Source of the DNA: Elizabethkingia miricola
GTDB lineage: Bacteria; Bacteroidota; Bacteroidia; Flavobacteriales; Weeksellaceae
Assembly (NCBI RefSeq): GCF_001675285.1
Contig: NZ_LSGQ01000007.1
Span: forward strand, 62,001 to 126,000
Direction of reading: 5' to 3'
DNA: 64,000 nt
Part shown: one piece after another, positions 8,854-17,963 of the stretch
Layout of the letters: every line of letters starts with the position of its first letter
How positions within the stretch are numbered: the first letter of the stretch is position 1
Notes under the pieces: model-generated
What the model was told of the DNA's origin: nothing
Seen by the model: only the letters and a program-made list of their open reading frames with translations
The model's database searches: none
Program-made: the position numbers and the translations under genes

Positions 8854-9193
8854 ATTTGATGCAGAAATAGATTTGTGAATTTTCTGTTTTTTTATCCTTT
8901 TAGAATGACTTATAAAATCAGGATTTAGTATGATGAATTATATCATGTCCAATATTGAAAAACTGCATATTTGTGTTTAAAGTGCTTGCTGGTAAGGTGT
9001 TGCTTTATTTTCATTTTAAAAGATTATTTTTGTTAATTGTTCATGTATTTCAATTGTTTTATCGTGATATTGTTATGTTAATGGGTTGAAAAATATATTA
9101 TTTCTATTGTATTGTACTGCGATAGCTAATTAAATTGATTTGCAATTTTTAGAAAATGATAATAATCACATTTTTATTTAGATAAGCTTTAAA

Positions 9194-9201
9194 TAAATTT
9201 G
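9194..9201 (+). promoter_or_regulatory. Promoter -7 element (TAaaTTTG) for a small RNA candidate
   Basis: This is an exact TAnnTTTG match with no gene behind it on the plus strand before the terminator hairpin at 9255. No good -33 TTG is seen at the right distance, which lowers confidence. Confidence 0.4.
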
Positions 9202-9207
9202 CAGTGT

Positions 9208-9289
9208 TAATTAGTTTTTCATATCAAGTTAGAGCATCCTTTACAGGATTGCTGTACTAAAGGCTCCCATCGGGAGCCTTTAGTATTTT
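9208..9289 (+). ncRNA. Candidate small RNA of about 80 nt
   Basis: A promoter-like TAaaTTTG (9194-9201) would start a transcript near 9208. The transcript would contain a first imperfect hairpin (about 9233-9253, gcatcct/aggattgc with one bulge). It would end at a 14-bp perfect stem-loop (9255-9268 with 9272-9285) followed by TTTT. No reading frame with coding character lies inside. The alternative is that only the second hairpin is functional, as a backup terminator for nrdA. Expression is unknown. Confidence 0.4.
9255..9289 (+). terminator. Strong hairpin terminator (plus strand)
   Basis: A 14-bp perfect stem (tactaaaggctccc with its complement) with a 3-nt loop, then TTTT. It would end the small RNA candidate or read-through from nrdA. 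Confidence 0.8.
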
Positions 9290-9293
9290 GACT

Positions 9294-9327
9294 AAAAATC
9301 CCTACAACAAATTGTTGTAGGGATTTT
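9294..9327 (-). terminator. Terminator of the TonB-dependent receptor gene
   Basis: A 16-bp inverted repeat (9295-9310 with 9312-9327) lies 35 bp past the receptor stop codon. Read on the minus strand, the 3' arm ends in a T-run. It sits only nine bases from the plus-strand hairpin, so convergent transcription is closed from both sides. Confidence 0.85.
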
Positions 9328-9361
9328 CTCTGTAAAATAAAATGAAAAATTATTTTGAAAC

Positions 9362-12300
9362 CTAGAAGTTATATCTGATTCCTAACTGTCCCTGGAATCT
9401 GGACGCGAACTGATCTATTGTATATGGAGTTCCAGGAGTTTTAAAGTTGTAAGTTGGGTCTCCGGCTTCCGGAACATTACCTGTAACGTTACCTACTTTA
9501 GTTAAACCTACACTTGCTGTAGAGTTAAATGTGTTTGGTACAAAGTAAACTTTACCCCAATCTTTGTTAAGTAAATTGGTAATATTCATAATACTGAATG
9601 AGATCTGAATCGTGTTTTTATTCTTATTGCTCAGTTTTATCTCGTCCATTATTCTGAAGTCAGCCTGAACGTTCCAAGGTGTGAAATCACCATTACGCTC
9701 AGTAAATTTACCTCTTCTGCTGCTTAGGTATTTGTTGCTGTTGATGAAGTTTTCATAGTCAGATACCTGTTGTTGTACACTTACTGTATTACCTGCTCCG
9801 TCTTTGTAGGAAACAAGGTATTTGGCAGCTTCTGCAGCATCTTTGAAAATATAAGCTAAACCAGCTGCTTGTCCTGTGTTGGCAATGGTACTGTTAACAA
9901 ATCCCCAAGAGAATGGATTACCAGACTGTGCATTGAAGTAAACGTTAGCAGAAAGTCTGTTTGTCTCAGATAAATTGATACCATAACCTAAGTTAGCAAC
10001 GATTCTGTTTTTGATAGCAAAGTTAGATGTTGCCAATGCTGGGTTGTTAGGTGTCAGAGATTGGTTCATCTGCCAGTTACTCTCCATTGAGTTTCTGATA
10101 CCGTTGGTAATATCCTTAGCGTCACCATAAGTATAGGCTGCAAAGAAATTGAAACCAAAATTATATGATTTAGCTAACTGTACTGTCAGGTTGTAACGGT
10201 ATCCTTCTTTAGTATTGGACAGCATATATGCATTAGAGAAGTTACTGTTGATGTTAGTTGTGTAAATCGGCATCTCATGATTGGTATCATAACTGAAGTA
10301 AGTAACCTTGTCTGTTTTGTTTACCTGCTGGAACATTAGATCATATATTACTTTTGTATAGATACCTTCTAATGTTAGCTTATATCCTGCAAGTGTGTAA
10401 TCTAAAGCTAGTGAACTTCTCCATACACGCGGCATTTTGAAGTTATTGTCAATTAAGTCTACCTGAACTTTAGATGAGTTTTGCCATTTTGCAAAGTTTC
10501 CGCTTACTAAAGGATCTCCGTTTGTCGTTAATTGAGCAGGTGCAGGTGGATTGTAATCGTAACTTCCAAATCCTACGCCATCATTGTAATATGCATATCC
10601 AAGCCATGCAAATGGAATTCTTCCTACAAAAATACCAGAGCCACCTCTTAGTACAACAGATTTATTTTCTGTAATATCTAAATTGAAGCCAAGTCTTGGA
10701 GATAAAGTTGGTTTGCTAAGGTATTTGTTGGTAAGTTGGCTAAGTGGTGTATAGGTATAAGTATTGCCATAGTTTGGATCGTTCGGAGAAGCGTTTACCA
10801 ATGAACTTAGCTGTGGCTTGTTTGGAAGATCTGTATAGTCAACTCTGATACCAGGTGATAATCTCAGTCTTCCTAAATTGATTTCATCCTGAAGGTATAG
10901 GGAGAACATATTAACCTTGTAATGTGCATAAGGATTGTTGAATAATGTTTCTCTGTTATCACCATTAAAGGGGTATGTTCCTCTTATTCTGGCAGGCTTT
11001 GATGCAAAGAAATCATCTAGATTCTTATAAGATATTCTTCCGTTTAATGCATTTACAAAACCATAATCGATATTGTATAATTCGTTATGGGTTCCTAATA
11101 GGAAATTGTGTATGCCTGTTTTATATGTTAAGTTATTCGTGATTTCGAAGGTTTTCTGTTTCATGTTGAATACAGTTGCTTCTCTATCGTTTCCGAATAA
11201 TATTGTTCCGCCATTGTAAGATACTTCAACCTGAGGGAACATTTTGTTCTGAGAAGATGGATCTCTGTAATCATGGATTGATGAATACCCTACGATTAAA
11301 TTGTTGCTCCATTTGCTGTTGAAACGGCTTTTTAATTCTAATGTTGTTGTAGAAGCTGTATTTCTTTGTGTGAAATCTATGCTTGAAAAACGGAAGTTTG
11401 CACCGTCTCTTTCAAGGTTTGATGCTTGAGAGAATACAGTGTTGTTTTTGATGGAAAGGGAATGTTTGTCATTTAATTTCCAGTCCAATTTTGTGAAAAG
11501 CTTTCCACTTTCAGAAAAGTTATTGTACTGATTGTAGCTTCCGATATCGAATCCATAACGATTTTGTACGTCTCTGGCTATTCTTGCTGCTGTGGCATTG
11601 TCAACTAAAGATCCGGGATCACCTGCATTGTAAAAAACAGGGTCCGTTCTCTTGGTGTATTCGAAATTGGTAAATAAAAATACCTTGTCTTTTACAACTG
11701 GGAGTCCAATTCTTCCACCTGCAATATAATCTTCAAAAGAACTTGGCATTTTAGAATTATCACCTACTCTGTTTTTACCAGTAATAGCTGCATTTCGTCC
11801 GTAGAAATAAATAGATCCGTCAACATTGTTGCTTCCGCTTCGGGTTACAGCATTTATACTACCACCTAAGAAGTTTCCTAGTTTTACATCGTAAGGAGCG
11901 ATATATACCTGTACATCCTGAATAGCGTCCAAGCTAATGGAGTTGGAACGTGTGCTGCTTCCAGGCATTCCGGAAGTTCCTGTCTGTCCTCCTAATGATG
12001 GGCTGAATCCGATTGCGTCATTGTTTATAGATCCATCTATGGTAACGTTGTTATAACGGAAGTTGGTTCCATTAAAAGAGTTATTTGCACTCTGGGGGAT
12101 TAATTTTGTAACATCCTGTATACCTCTGTTAATATTTGGAAGTCCTGATATTTGAGACTGGCTAATTCCTACTCCATATTTTACTGCTGTTTTTTTATTA
12201 GCAGTCAGTTTTACTTCGTCAATTGTTTTTTCTTTAGAAGAATTTACTTCTACTACAGGTAAATCATTGTTTCCTAATGAAAGCTGAAGGTTGCTGTTGG

Positions 12301-12550
12301 AGTAGATAAGATTGGAGCCTTCGGTGATTTCAATCTTGTACGGTCCACCAGGCTGAAGGTTGTCCAGGCTGTATATTCCTTTGTTGTTGCTTTTTGTTTC
12401 GAAAGTACTGTTAGTAGGTAAGTGTGTTACTCTTACTGTTACTTCCGAACCGGAACCTTTTAGTCTTCCAAGAATTTTGGAAGTAGTTTCCTGTGAGAAT
12501 GCTATGCCAAAAGATAAAAGGGCAATAGCGTAAATAATTCTTTTCTTCAT
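9362..12550 (-). CDS. Oar-like TonB-dependent outer-membrane receptor
   Basis: This 1062-residue outer-membrane protein begins with a signal peptide (MKKRIIYAIALLSFGIAFSQ). A carboxypeptidase-regulatory-like beta-sandwich (about 22-100) follows. A plug domain (about 125-240) contains the conserved DVKLGNFLGGSINAVTRSGSN stretch (about 222-242), typical of Oar-type receptors. A long beta-barrel closes on an aromatic terminal residue (IRYNF). Oar-like proteins are TonB-linked transporters of uncertain substrate; one is involved in myxobacterial signalling. The gene is monocistronic, with its own promoter motif and terminator. There is no SusD-like partner, so polysaccharide uptake of the SusCD type is unlikely. 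Confidence 0.9.
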   Translation of the reverse strand: MKKRIIYAIALLSFGIAFSQETTSKILGRLKGSGSEVTVRVTHLPTNSTFETKSNNKGIYSLDNLQPGGPYKIEITEGSNLIYSNSNLQLSLGNNDLPVVEVNSSKEKTIDEVKLTANKKTAVKYGVGISQSQISGLPNINRGIQDVTKLIPQSANNSFNGTNFRYNNVTIDGSINNDAIGFSPSLGGQTGTSGMPGSSTRSNSISLDAIQDVQVYIAPYDVKLGNFLGGSINAVTRSGSNNVDGSIYFYGRNAAITGKNRVGDNSKMPSSFEDYIAGGRIGLPVVKDKVFLFTNFEYTKRTDPVFYNAGDPGSLVDNATAARIARDVQNRYGFDIGSYNQYNNFSESGKLFTKLDWKLNDKHSLSIKNNTVFSQASNLERDGANFRFSSIDFTQRNTASTTTLELKSRFNSKWSNNLIVGYSSIHDYRDPSSQNKMFPQVEVSYNGGTILFGNDREATVFNMKQKTFEITNNLTYKTGIHNFLLGTHNELYNIDYGFVNALNGRISYKNLDDFFASKPARIRGTYPFNGDNRETLFNNPYAHYKVNMFSLYLQDEINLGRLRLSPGIRVDYTDLPNKPQLSSLVNASPNDPNYGNTYTYTPLSQLTNKYLSKPTLSPRLGFNLDITENKSVVLRGGSGIFVGRIPFAWLGYAYYNDGVGFGSYDYNPPAPAQLTTNGDPLVSGNFAKWQNSSKVQVDLIDNNFKMPRVWRSSLALDYTLAGYKLTLEGIYTKVIYDLMFQQVNKTDKVTYFSYDTNHEMPIYTTNINSNFSNAYMLSNTKEGYRYNLTVQLAKSYNFGFNFFAAYTYGDAKDITNGIRNSMESNWQMNQSLTPNNPALATSNFAIKNRIVANLGYGINLSETNRLSANVYFNAQSGNPFSWGFVNSTIANTGQAAGLAYIFKDAAEAAKYLVSYKDGAGNTVSVQQQVSDYENFINSNKYLSSRRGKFTERNGDFTPWNVQADFRIMDEIKLSNKNKNTIQISFSIMNITNLLNKDWGKVYFVPNTFNSTASVGLTKVGNVTGNVPEAGDPTYNFKTPGTPYTIDQFASRFQGQLGIRYNF

Positions 12551-13538
12551 ATCGAATAGTTCAAATTCTAGCGCAAAAATAAATGGCTGTATTAAAGAAT
12601 CAGGAAACTAAAAATTAACATTGTGTAAATGATAATTTAACTTTTTCTTAAAAAAAACTTAATTATTATGAAAACTGATAAGCCAGGAATGTCTGATGAT
12701 ATTGTACTTATAATAGTATATAGATAGTTGTAATAGATTTATTGATTTCGCAATCTGATTTTACGAATTGGTTAATGAATTTTCTATTTGATTTTTTGTA
12801 TTGTGTATAACTTTTATTTTGCTTGTATCTATTGTTAATAAGGGTGTTTTTAATGTATTACTTATTTTGTTTAAATAGATGCTGCGCTTTTTATGAACTC
12901 TTTAGTTTTCTTGTTTTTATCTTGAAAAGTGCCTGTTGTAGAGGTTTTATGATTATTTATAATTTAATAATATTTATTTATATACATTGTTATTTATAAA
13001 TATATCTATAATTAATTATTAAATATTTAAAATAAATATTTTATGTATTGTTTTTTTTATTAATTTTATTGAGAATTCATTGTAAGTACTTTATTAGTTA
13101 ATAATATTTATAAATAAGAATATATGTTTAATAATGTTTCATTATAGAAACGTCGTAATTTAGACTGCTTATGGGGGATACTATATTTTAAGATTTCTGA
13201 AAACTGTTTGACAATTTCATATTATTTCTGTCAAACTTATAGAGTTAAAGAAAAAAAATGACATGCGTTTCGTGTATGTTTTGTTTCTGATTTGATTTTT
13301 ACGCTGGTGATTGTGTTTCCGTGGTAAGTTTTGTTGTCCCGGAGTCGGATAGTTGCCAGATCGATTTTTTAGAGGTTTATCCTATGCTGTTTTATTGAAT
13401 GCTTTAAAAAAAAGATTATTGCATGGATGTTATTACCAATTGATGAATGAGAGTGAAAGATGATGAATCGCATCTTGTATAAGTATTTTATTTATTGCAT
13501 ATAATAATTGTCAACACCTTTTTACAAATAAATAATAA
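12551..13538. other. Long AT-rich non-coding region
   Basis: Nearly 1 kb separates the receptor gene from the small peptide gene. Both flanking genes are read away from it, so it probably holds promoters for each. No frame longer than about 20 codons looks like a gene. The segment 12955-13060 is almost pure A/T. An 8-bp inverted repeat, gtttgaca / tgtcaaac, occurs at 13206-13213 and 13229-13236 with a 15-nt spacer and could be an operator. Near-matches to TAnnTTTG occur at 13275 and 13325, but neither is convincing. Confidence 0.55.
12574..12581 (-). promoter_or_regulatory. Promoter -7 element (TAttTTTG, minus strand) for the TonB receptor
   Basis: On the minus strand the sequence reads TATTTTTG, a match to TAnnTTTG, 24 bp upstream of the receptor start codon. 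The predicted leader is short (about 17 nt). A -33 element is not obvious. Confidence 0.5.
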
Positions 13539-13733
13539 ATGAAAGAAATGAATAATAATACTAAAAGAGAATACATTGCTCCTGAGCTAAATTGTGTTCT
13601 CATAGAAATTGAACAAGGAATTGCAGCAGGTTCAGCAACGCTTAGAATTGGAGCGTCCGGATCTGAAGACACCCCTCAAGTAGATGACTGGAATAATGGA
13701 GGTTCGTGGGGAAGTGGAGATTCTGATTTGTAA
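13539..13733 (+). CDS. Small peptide with GIAAGSA motif, partner of a FISUMP lipoprotein
   Basis: This 64-residue peptide has an N-terminal part with YIAPELNCVLIEIEQ, a small-residue junction GIAAGSA, and a Gly/Ser/Asp/Trp-rich acidic tail (DDWNNGGSWGSGDSDL). There is no signal peptide or membrane segment. Similar short proteins with an E-x-E-x-GIAAGSA core, often beside fimbrillin-like or FISUMP surface proteins, are familiar from Bacteroidetes genomes, but I know of no assigned function. The layout resembles a leader plus core peptide, yet no modifying enzyme is adjacent. It is 41 bp upstream of the lipoprotein gene and probably co-transcribed. A second in-frame ATG at 13548 is possible. 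Confidence 0.7.
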   Translation: MKEMNNNTKREYIAPELNCVLIEIEQGIAAGSATLRIGASGSEDTPQVDDWNNGGSWGSGDSDL

Positions 13734-13774
13734 AGTTTTAGGAACTAAATTTTATTAATTAAAAATGAATTGAA

Positions 13775-15532
13775 ATGAAATCTATATCTGAAAACTTTAC
13801 AAAAATAATAAAAGGAATGGCACTTGGAAGTGTTGTTTTTATAAGTGTTAACTCGTGTTCTTCCAGAGATGATAAAGCTGAAGAACTTACCCCTACTGCT
13901 AAAGCTACTTTGAATTTTAATATCGTAGGTATCGAAGGGGGTGATATATCTGCAAATGCTTCTGTTGGTAAACAGGGGAGTGTTTTGGCAGGTTCTTCTG
14001 TTATTGCAAAGGAAAATATGGTTTCCCTTAAAGATTTTGATGTACTAACCAGTATGGAGAAGGTTGGTGGTATAGGCGCAGTAGCTTCATCAAATGGAGT
14101 GAATGGTGCTCTGGCAGCAACTCAGCCAATGGCTGCAGGTGTTAAATATCTTATCCAGGTTTATGTTGCAGGAACGACTACGAATCCCGTTGTTAGCCAG
14201 GTAGCTACGGCTGGGACAACGCCAAGTCCTGCAATTACTGTACCTGCAGGGCAGTCTTATGACTGGTATGTGTTTTCCACGAATGACGCTACAGCACCTG
14301 TTATTAATAATGGGGTTATAAGCAGTTCAACGATTGCTAATAAAGATGTATTATATGCTAAAAGTGCTGCTCCTGTGAGTGTTCAGAACGGGCAAAATGA
14401 TTTAGCTGTTTCCTTTCACCGTAATACGGTTAGGGTAGATGTAAATGTAGATACCCGGGGGCTTTTTGGTAAAGTCGATAATTCGACAACTGTAGAGCTT
14501 GGTACTGGTACTGGTGGGTCGTTTGCAAGTGTTGTAAAATCCGGAGACCTGAATATATTTACGGGTGCTTATACTAATGTACAGGCTGTAGCTGCATTGA
14601 TACCGGGTAGTAGTCTGGTAAATACTGTAGGGGCACAAGGCGATGCAGGTGCAACAAAAACAGCTTCTTTTTATACGGTGGATGCCAGTACTAATGCTAT
14701 ACCTGCTAGTCTTAGTGTGAGGCTCGGTACATTAGGGGTGAATATGGACGATAGTACTCTCAGAACTTTTACTGGAGCATCAGTTGTCTATAGTAATAGT
14801 GCAATAACACCAGTAATTGGAACTCAATATTCATTAAGTGCCCGAATGATAGAATCAGGGATCCAACAGGGGACAGCTACGTGGGCACGTACAAATTTGC
14901 AGTACATGAATAGTGCTGTTGATAAGTACCGTTTTCTTCCCACTAATGATATTCCAATAAATGCATTACTTAATATTCTTGATCTGGTGCAGTTGGGATT
15001 GAATGGAAATACTTTTAACAATCAGATTACAAATCTATATTGGAACTGGAATGCTACAACGCCTACGGGGGCGGCAGGAAGTGGTGATCCGTGTGCTTTA
15101 GTGTATCCGGCAGGTAAGTGGAGGACTCCTACACAGGCAGAATTTACTTCTTTAGGGTCGGATAATACTGCAGCAGGACGATATGTCGATGTAGGGAATG
15201 GGGTAATAGCCAATGCTCTTTTTGGAGGTTTATGGCCAATTCCAGGGACTGTTGATTCTGCTTTTCCGGTGCATTCTCAACGATTGTTTCTGCCGATGTA
15301 TGGTTACCGTGCAGCAAGTGGTACTATTATGGATTCTCCAAGTAGTCTTCTTCCGCTTGTTACAGCTTCGGTAACCTCTAATTACTGGTCTTCAGGCTCA
15401 ACAGGAAATGGGGTGAAATTTTTCAGAAGTTTGACTACATTATTGGCTGCTGTAGCGCTAGATACAGGGTATTCTACGCCTGTTGAAGGAGCGCCTGGTA
15501 AGGGAATGAGTGTCCGCTGCGTAAGAAGTTAA
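13775..15532 (+). CDS. Large surface lipoprotein with C-terminal FISUMP domain (fimbrillin-like)
   Basis: This 585-residue protein has a lipoprotein signal peptide with the lipobox VNSC (Cys28). A long Ala/Thr/Ser/Val-rich middle part is compatible with fimbrillin-like beta-sandwich repeats. The C-terminal region matches the FISUMP domain (TIGR02145) in style: WRTPTQAEFTSLGS at about 449-462, then YWSSGS and the closing GMSVRCVRS. It is probably exported to the outer-membrane surface and may be an adhesin or pilus-associated component; that role is inference. It follows the 64-residue peptide gene and is followed by an imperfect terminator hairpin. Confidence 0.8.
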   Translation: MKSISENFTKIIKGMALGSVVFISVNSCSSRDDKAEELTPTAKATLNFNIVGIEGGDISANASVGKQGSVLAGSSVIAKENMVSLKDFDVLTSMEKVGGIGAVASSNGVNGALAATQPMAAGVKYLIQVYVAGTTTNPVVSQVATAGTTPSPAITVPAGQSYDWYVFSTNDATAPVINNGVISSSTIANKDVLYAKSAAPVSVQNGQNDLAVSFHRNTVRVDVNVDTRGLFGKVDNSTTVELGTGTGGSFASVVKSGDLNIFTGAYTNVQAVAALIPGSSLVNTVGAQGDAGATKTASFYTVDASTNAIPASLSVRLGTLGVNMDDSTLRTFTGASVVYSNSAITPVIGTQYSLSARMIESGIQQGTATWARTNLQYMNSAVDKYRFLPTNDIPINALLNILDLVQLGLNGNTFNNQITNLYWNWNATTPTGAAGSGDPCALVYPAGKWRTPTQAEFTSLGSDNTAAGRYVDVGNGVIANALFGGLWPIPGTVDSAFPVHSQRLFLPMYGYRAASGTIMDSPSSLLPLVTASVTSNYWSSGSTGNGVKFFRSLTTLLAAVALDTGYSTPVEGAPGKGMSVRCVRS

Positions 15533-15569
15533 TAATTTATTTACAATCACTTCACAATATATATATCAT

Positions 15570-15606
15570 AAATGGGGTAATTTGGAGTTTCCAATTACTC
15601 CATTTA
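15570..15606 (+). terminator. Probable terminator after the FISUMP lipoprotein gene
   Basis: Inverted repeat aaatggggtaatttgg / ccaattactccattt pairs over about 15 positions with one G-T pair and one bulge around a 5-nt loop. The T-run is short, so termination efficiency is uncertain. Confidence 0.55.
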
Positions 15607-15701
15607 TTGTTAATTGGAAGTGTGTTTTGAATAAATAATAAATAATTGTGGGAAAAAGGTTAAAAATTGATAATATTTTTTCTAGTCAGGGAAATAATAT
15701 G

Positions 15702-15709
15702 TAGTTTTG
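15702..15709 (+). promoter_or_regulatory. Promoter -7 element (TAgtTTTG) for the thioredoxin-like lipoprotein
   Basis: Exact TAnnTTTG match followed by GC, 43 bp before the start codon. No -33 TTG at ideal distance. A 14-codon frame (15724-15768) begins in the leader and overlaps the gene start in another frame. Confidence 0.55.
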
Positions 15710-15751
15710 CGCCAAACAAAAATATGATGAAAGAAAATATGAAAAAAAATA

Positions 15752-16645
15752 ATGAAATTAAAACTTAGTAGTTTTTCAGTTTTTTATTGCTCCTGTGTGC
15801 TTCTTTTTTCATGTGCTAAGAAGGAAGAACAAAAAATAACACAACAGCAGGAAGCGGTAGGAAATGAGGCTGATAAAGTAGGCCGTTCGGTTACCAATTA
15901 CTGGGATCATTACAATTTTACGAATATAAATGCTATTAAAGATCCTGCTCAGGCAGAACAGGATCTGGTAGATTTTATTGCCCTGTTTCCGGACGCAGAC
16001 CAGAAACAGATTTCTCAGTCCATTAATGCAATGTTTGAAAAAGCTTCAGTAAATAAAGAAGTATTCACTTTCTTTAAGGATGGATATGAGAAGTATCTTT
16101 ATGATCCTAACTCACCACTGCATAACGATGTGTATTATTTGCCTGTATTAGAATATCTGGTGAACACAAAACATCTTAATGATACCGAAAAAATAAGATA
16201 CAGAATGTTGCTGAAACTGGTCAATAAGAATATGCCGGGATCAGTAGCAACTGATTTTGAATTTATAGATTCTTCAGGGAAAAACCAGAATCTGCACCAG
16301 ATTAAAGCGCCGGAAAAATTACTTGTTTTTTATGATCCGGAATGTTCGCATTGTGCAGAAGCTATTAAGCAAATGAGTCAGGATGTGAGGATTAATACAC
16401 TTATTAATCAGGCAAAGCTGAAAGTTGTTGCGGTGAGCCCCGTTGAAGATATTAATAAATGGAAGGCTTATCAGGTTAACATACCTGAGAAGTGGATTAA
16501 TGGTTTTGATAAAAAAGGCGATTTGAAGCAAAAAGAGCTTTACGATATCAAAGCTTTTCCTACTATTTATCTACTTGATGAAAATAATGAAGTTGTTCTA
16601 AAGGATACTAGTCTGGAACAGGTTTTGAGTTTGTTGAAGATCTGA
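15752..16645 (+). CDS. Thioredoxin-like lipoprotein (DUF5106/AhpC-TSA type)
   Basis: This 297-residue protein has a lipoprotein signal ending LFSC (Cys21). A helical N-terminal domain of the DUF5106 kind (about 40-150) precedes a thioredoxin fold. The redox motif C-S-H-C is at 198-201 (YDPECSHC) and the cis-proline loop AFPTIYLLD is at about 267. It would sit in the envelope and carry out thiol-disulfide exchange. It has its own promoter motif and no operon partners. The preceding FISUMP gene is an unrelated transcription unit judging by the terminator between them. Confidence 0.85.
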   Translation: MKLKLSSFSVFYCSCVLLFSCAKKEEQKITQQQEAVGNEADKVGRSVTNYWDHYNFTNINAIKDPAQAEQDLVDFIALFPDADQKQISQSINAMFEKASVNKEVFTFFKDGYEKYLYDPNSPLHNDVYYLPVLEYLVNTKHLNDTEKIRYRMLLKLVNKNMPGSVATDFEFIDSSGKNQNLHQIKAPEKLLVFYDPECSHCAEAIKQMSQDVRINTLINQAKLKVVAVSPVEDINKWKAYQVNIPEKWINGFDKKGDLKQKELYDIKAFPTIYLLDENNEVVLKDTSLEQVLSLLKI

Positions 16646-16724
16646 AAATGATTTTATAATAAACGATTATTTTTTTTAATTATTCATTTTAATTTTATAA
16701 ATTTCTGTTGCTTCTTCAGTTAAG

Positions 16725-16732
16725 TAACTTTA
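16725..16732 (+). promoter_or_regulatory. Possible promoter of glycan block A
   Basis: TAacTTTA differs from TAnnTTTG in the last base; a TTG lies at 16708-16710. It is the best candidate in the 174-bp gap before the first glycan gene and would give a leader of about 80 nt. Weak evidence. Confidence 0.3.
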
Positions 16733-16819
16733 CTAACATTTTAATGCTCTGAAAATGCAGAAGATTGGTATACAGGGTGATTATTCAGCACTTTTTTGTT
16801 AGTAGTTTATCTTTAAGAT

Positions 16820-17959
16820 ATGAAATTATTAATTGTCTTTATTCCTTTTTTAATTGCTGTGTTCTTAAGCAGAGCAATGATTCCGTATATTCTTCTGATT
16901 TCATATAAGAAGAGACTATTTGATCCTATCGATTCAAGAAAATTGCATAAGCGTATAGTACCAAGGCTGGGAGGTGTTGCTTTTGCACCAATACAGTGCT
17001 GTTTACTGGTTATTACTATGGTAGCGGTTTTTAAACTCAACATAGTTAATCTGCAAGTTCAGTCGTGGGCAATTATTCCCAGTTTAATGTTGTTGGTTTG
17101 CGGGTTGGTTATTTTATTTATTGTGGGCATAGGAGATGATTTGATAGGTGTGAACTATAAAGCGAAATTTATAGCACAAATATTTGTTGCGTGCCTTTTT
17201 CCGTTGAGTGGTTTGTGGATAAATGATTTATACGGAGTTGGACTTATAGTTTCATTGTCGCCATGGATAGGAATGCCTTTAACTGTTTTTGTTGTCGTTC
17301 TTATCGTTAATGCTATAAATTTAATGGATGGCTTAGATGGATTATGCTCGGGAGTAGTAGGCTTGGGCTGTGTTGTCTTGGGCGGATTATTTATGTATTA
17401 TGACGCTTGGTTGCATGCTTTATTTGCTTTTATTACAGCGGGTGTATTGATTCCGTTCTTTTATTATAATGTTTTTGGAACAATTCGCCGCCGCCGTCAG
17501 ATATTTATGGGGGATACCGGAAGTATGACATTAGGATATTCAATTGCTTTTTTAGCTATTAGCTTCGCAATGAATAATCATTATATTAAACCTTTTTCAG
17601 AGGGGGCTATTGTAGTAGCTTTTTCTACATTAATTGTACCTATTTTGGATGTGGCGCGGGTAATGTATGTACGTTGGAGATCAGGGAAATCTATGTTTTC
17701 TGCTGACCGTAATCATTTACATCATAAATTTTTGCGTTCCGGAATGTCTCATAGAACAGCAATGCTGGCTATTTTAGGATTAGCATTATTTTTTTGTATT
17801 TTTAATATAGTAATGGTGGAAATTATCAGTAATAATGTTGTTGTCGTTTGTGATATATTATTATGGGTAATATTTCACTATATATTTGATAAAGTATTCG
17901 AAAGGAAAATGAAAGAATACAAAAAGAAAGTTGAGGTAATTAATTTGACTGAAAATTAA
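16820..17959 (+). CDS. WecA/MraY-family undecaprenyl-phosphate sugar-1-phosphate transferase
   Basis: This 379-residue polytopic membrane protein starts glycan assembly by moving a sugar-1-phosphate (often HexNAc-1-P) from a UDP-sugar to undecaprenyl phosphate. Conserved motifs include GIGDD (Asp106-Asp107), NAINLMDGLDGL (164-175), MGDTGSM at about 230-236 and the histidine-rich DRNHLHHKF near 295-303. All are typical of polyprenol-phosphate HexNAc-1-P transferases (WecA, TagO, WbpL). About ten membrane helices are visible. It is the first gene of glycan block A and is followed 4 bp later by an SDR that may supply or modify its sugar. Confidence 0.9.
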   Translation: MKLLIVFIPFLIAVFLSRAMIPYILLISYKKRLFDPIDSRKLHKRIVPRLGGVAFAPIQCCLLVITMVAVFKLNIVNLQVQSWAIIPSLMLLVCGLVILFIVGIGDDLIGVNYKAKFIAQIFVACLFPLSGLWINDLYGVGLIVSLSPWIGMPLTVFVVVLIVNAINLMDGLDGLCSGVVGLGCVVLGGLFMYYDAWLHALFAFITAGVLIPFFYYNVFGTIRRRRQIFMGDTGSMTLGYSIAFLAISFAMNNHYIKPFSEGAIVVAFSTLIVPILDVARVMYVRWRSGKSMFSADRNHLHHKFLRSGMSHRTAMLAILGLALFFCIFNIVMVEIISNNVVVVCDILLWVIFHYIFDKVFERKMKEYKKKVEVINLTEN

Positions 17960-17963
17960 GATT

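Larger units (their letters stand above)
8854..9361. other. Intergenic region between convergent nrdA and TonB-receptor genes
   Basis: About 500 bp contain no coding frame longer than roughly 16 codons. The stretch 8854-9180 is AT-rich and holds a TAgaTTTG match at 8868-8875 with no gene after it. The part from 9194 on contains a promoter motif, two hairpins and a small RNA candidate, listed separately, and a terminator for the minus-strand receptor gene. Confidence 0.6.

Noticed and set aside
13539-13733. The GIAAGSA peptide as the substrate of the RiPP-like genes at 39159-43537
   Set aside because: The two loci are 25 kb apart with other units between them, and such peptides pair with surface lipoproteins; I see no direct link.
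15724-15768. A 14-codon frame in the leader of the thioredoxin-like lipoprotein gene as a leader peptide
   Set aside because: Lysine and asparagine codons are simply AT-rich sequence; no attenuator hairpin accompanies it.
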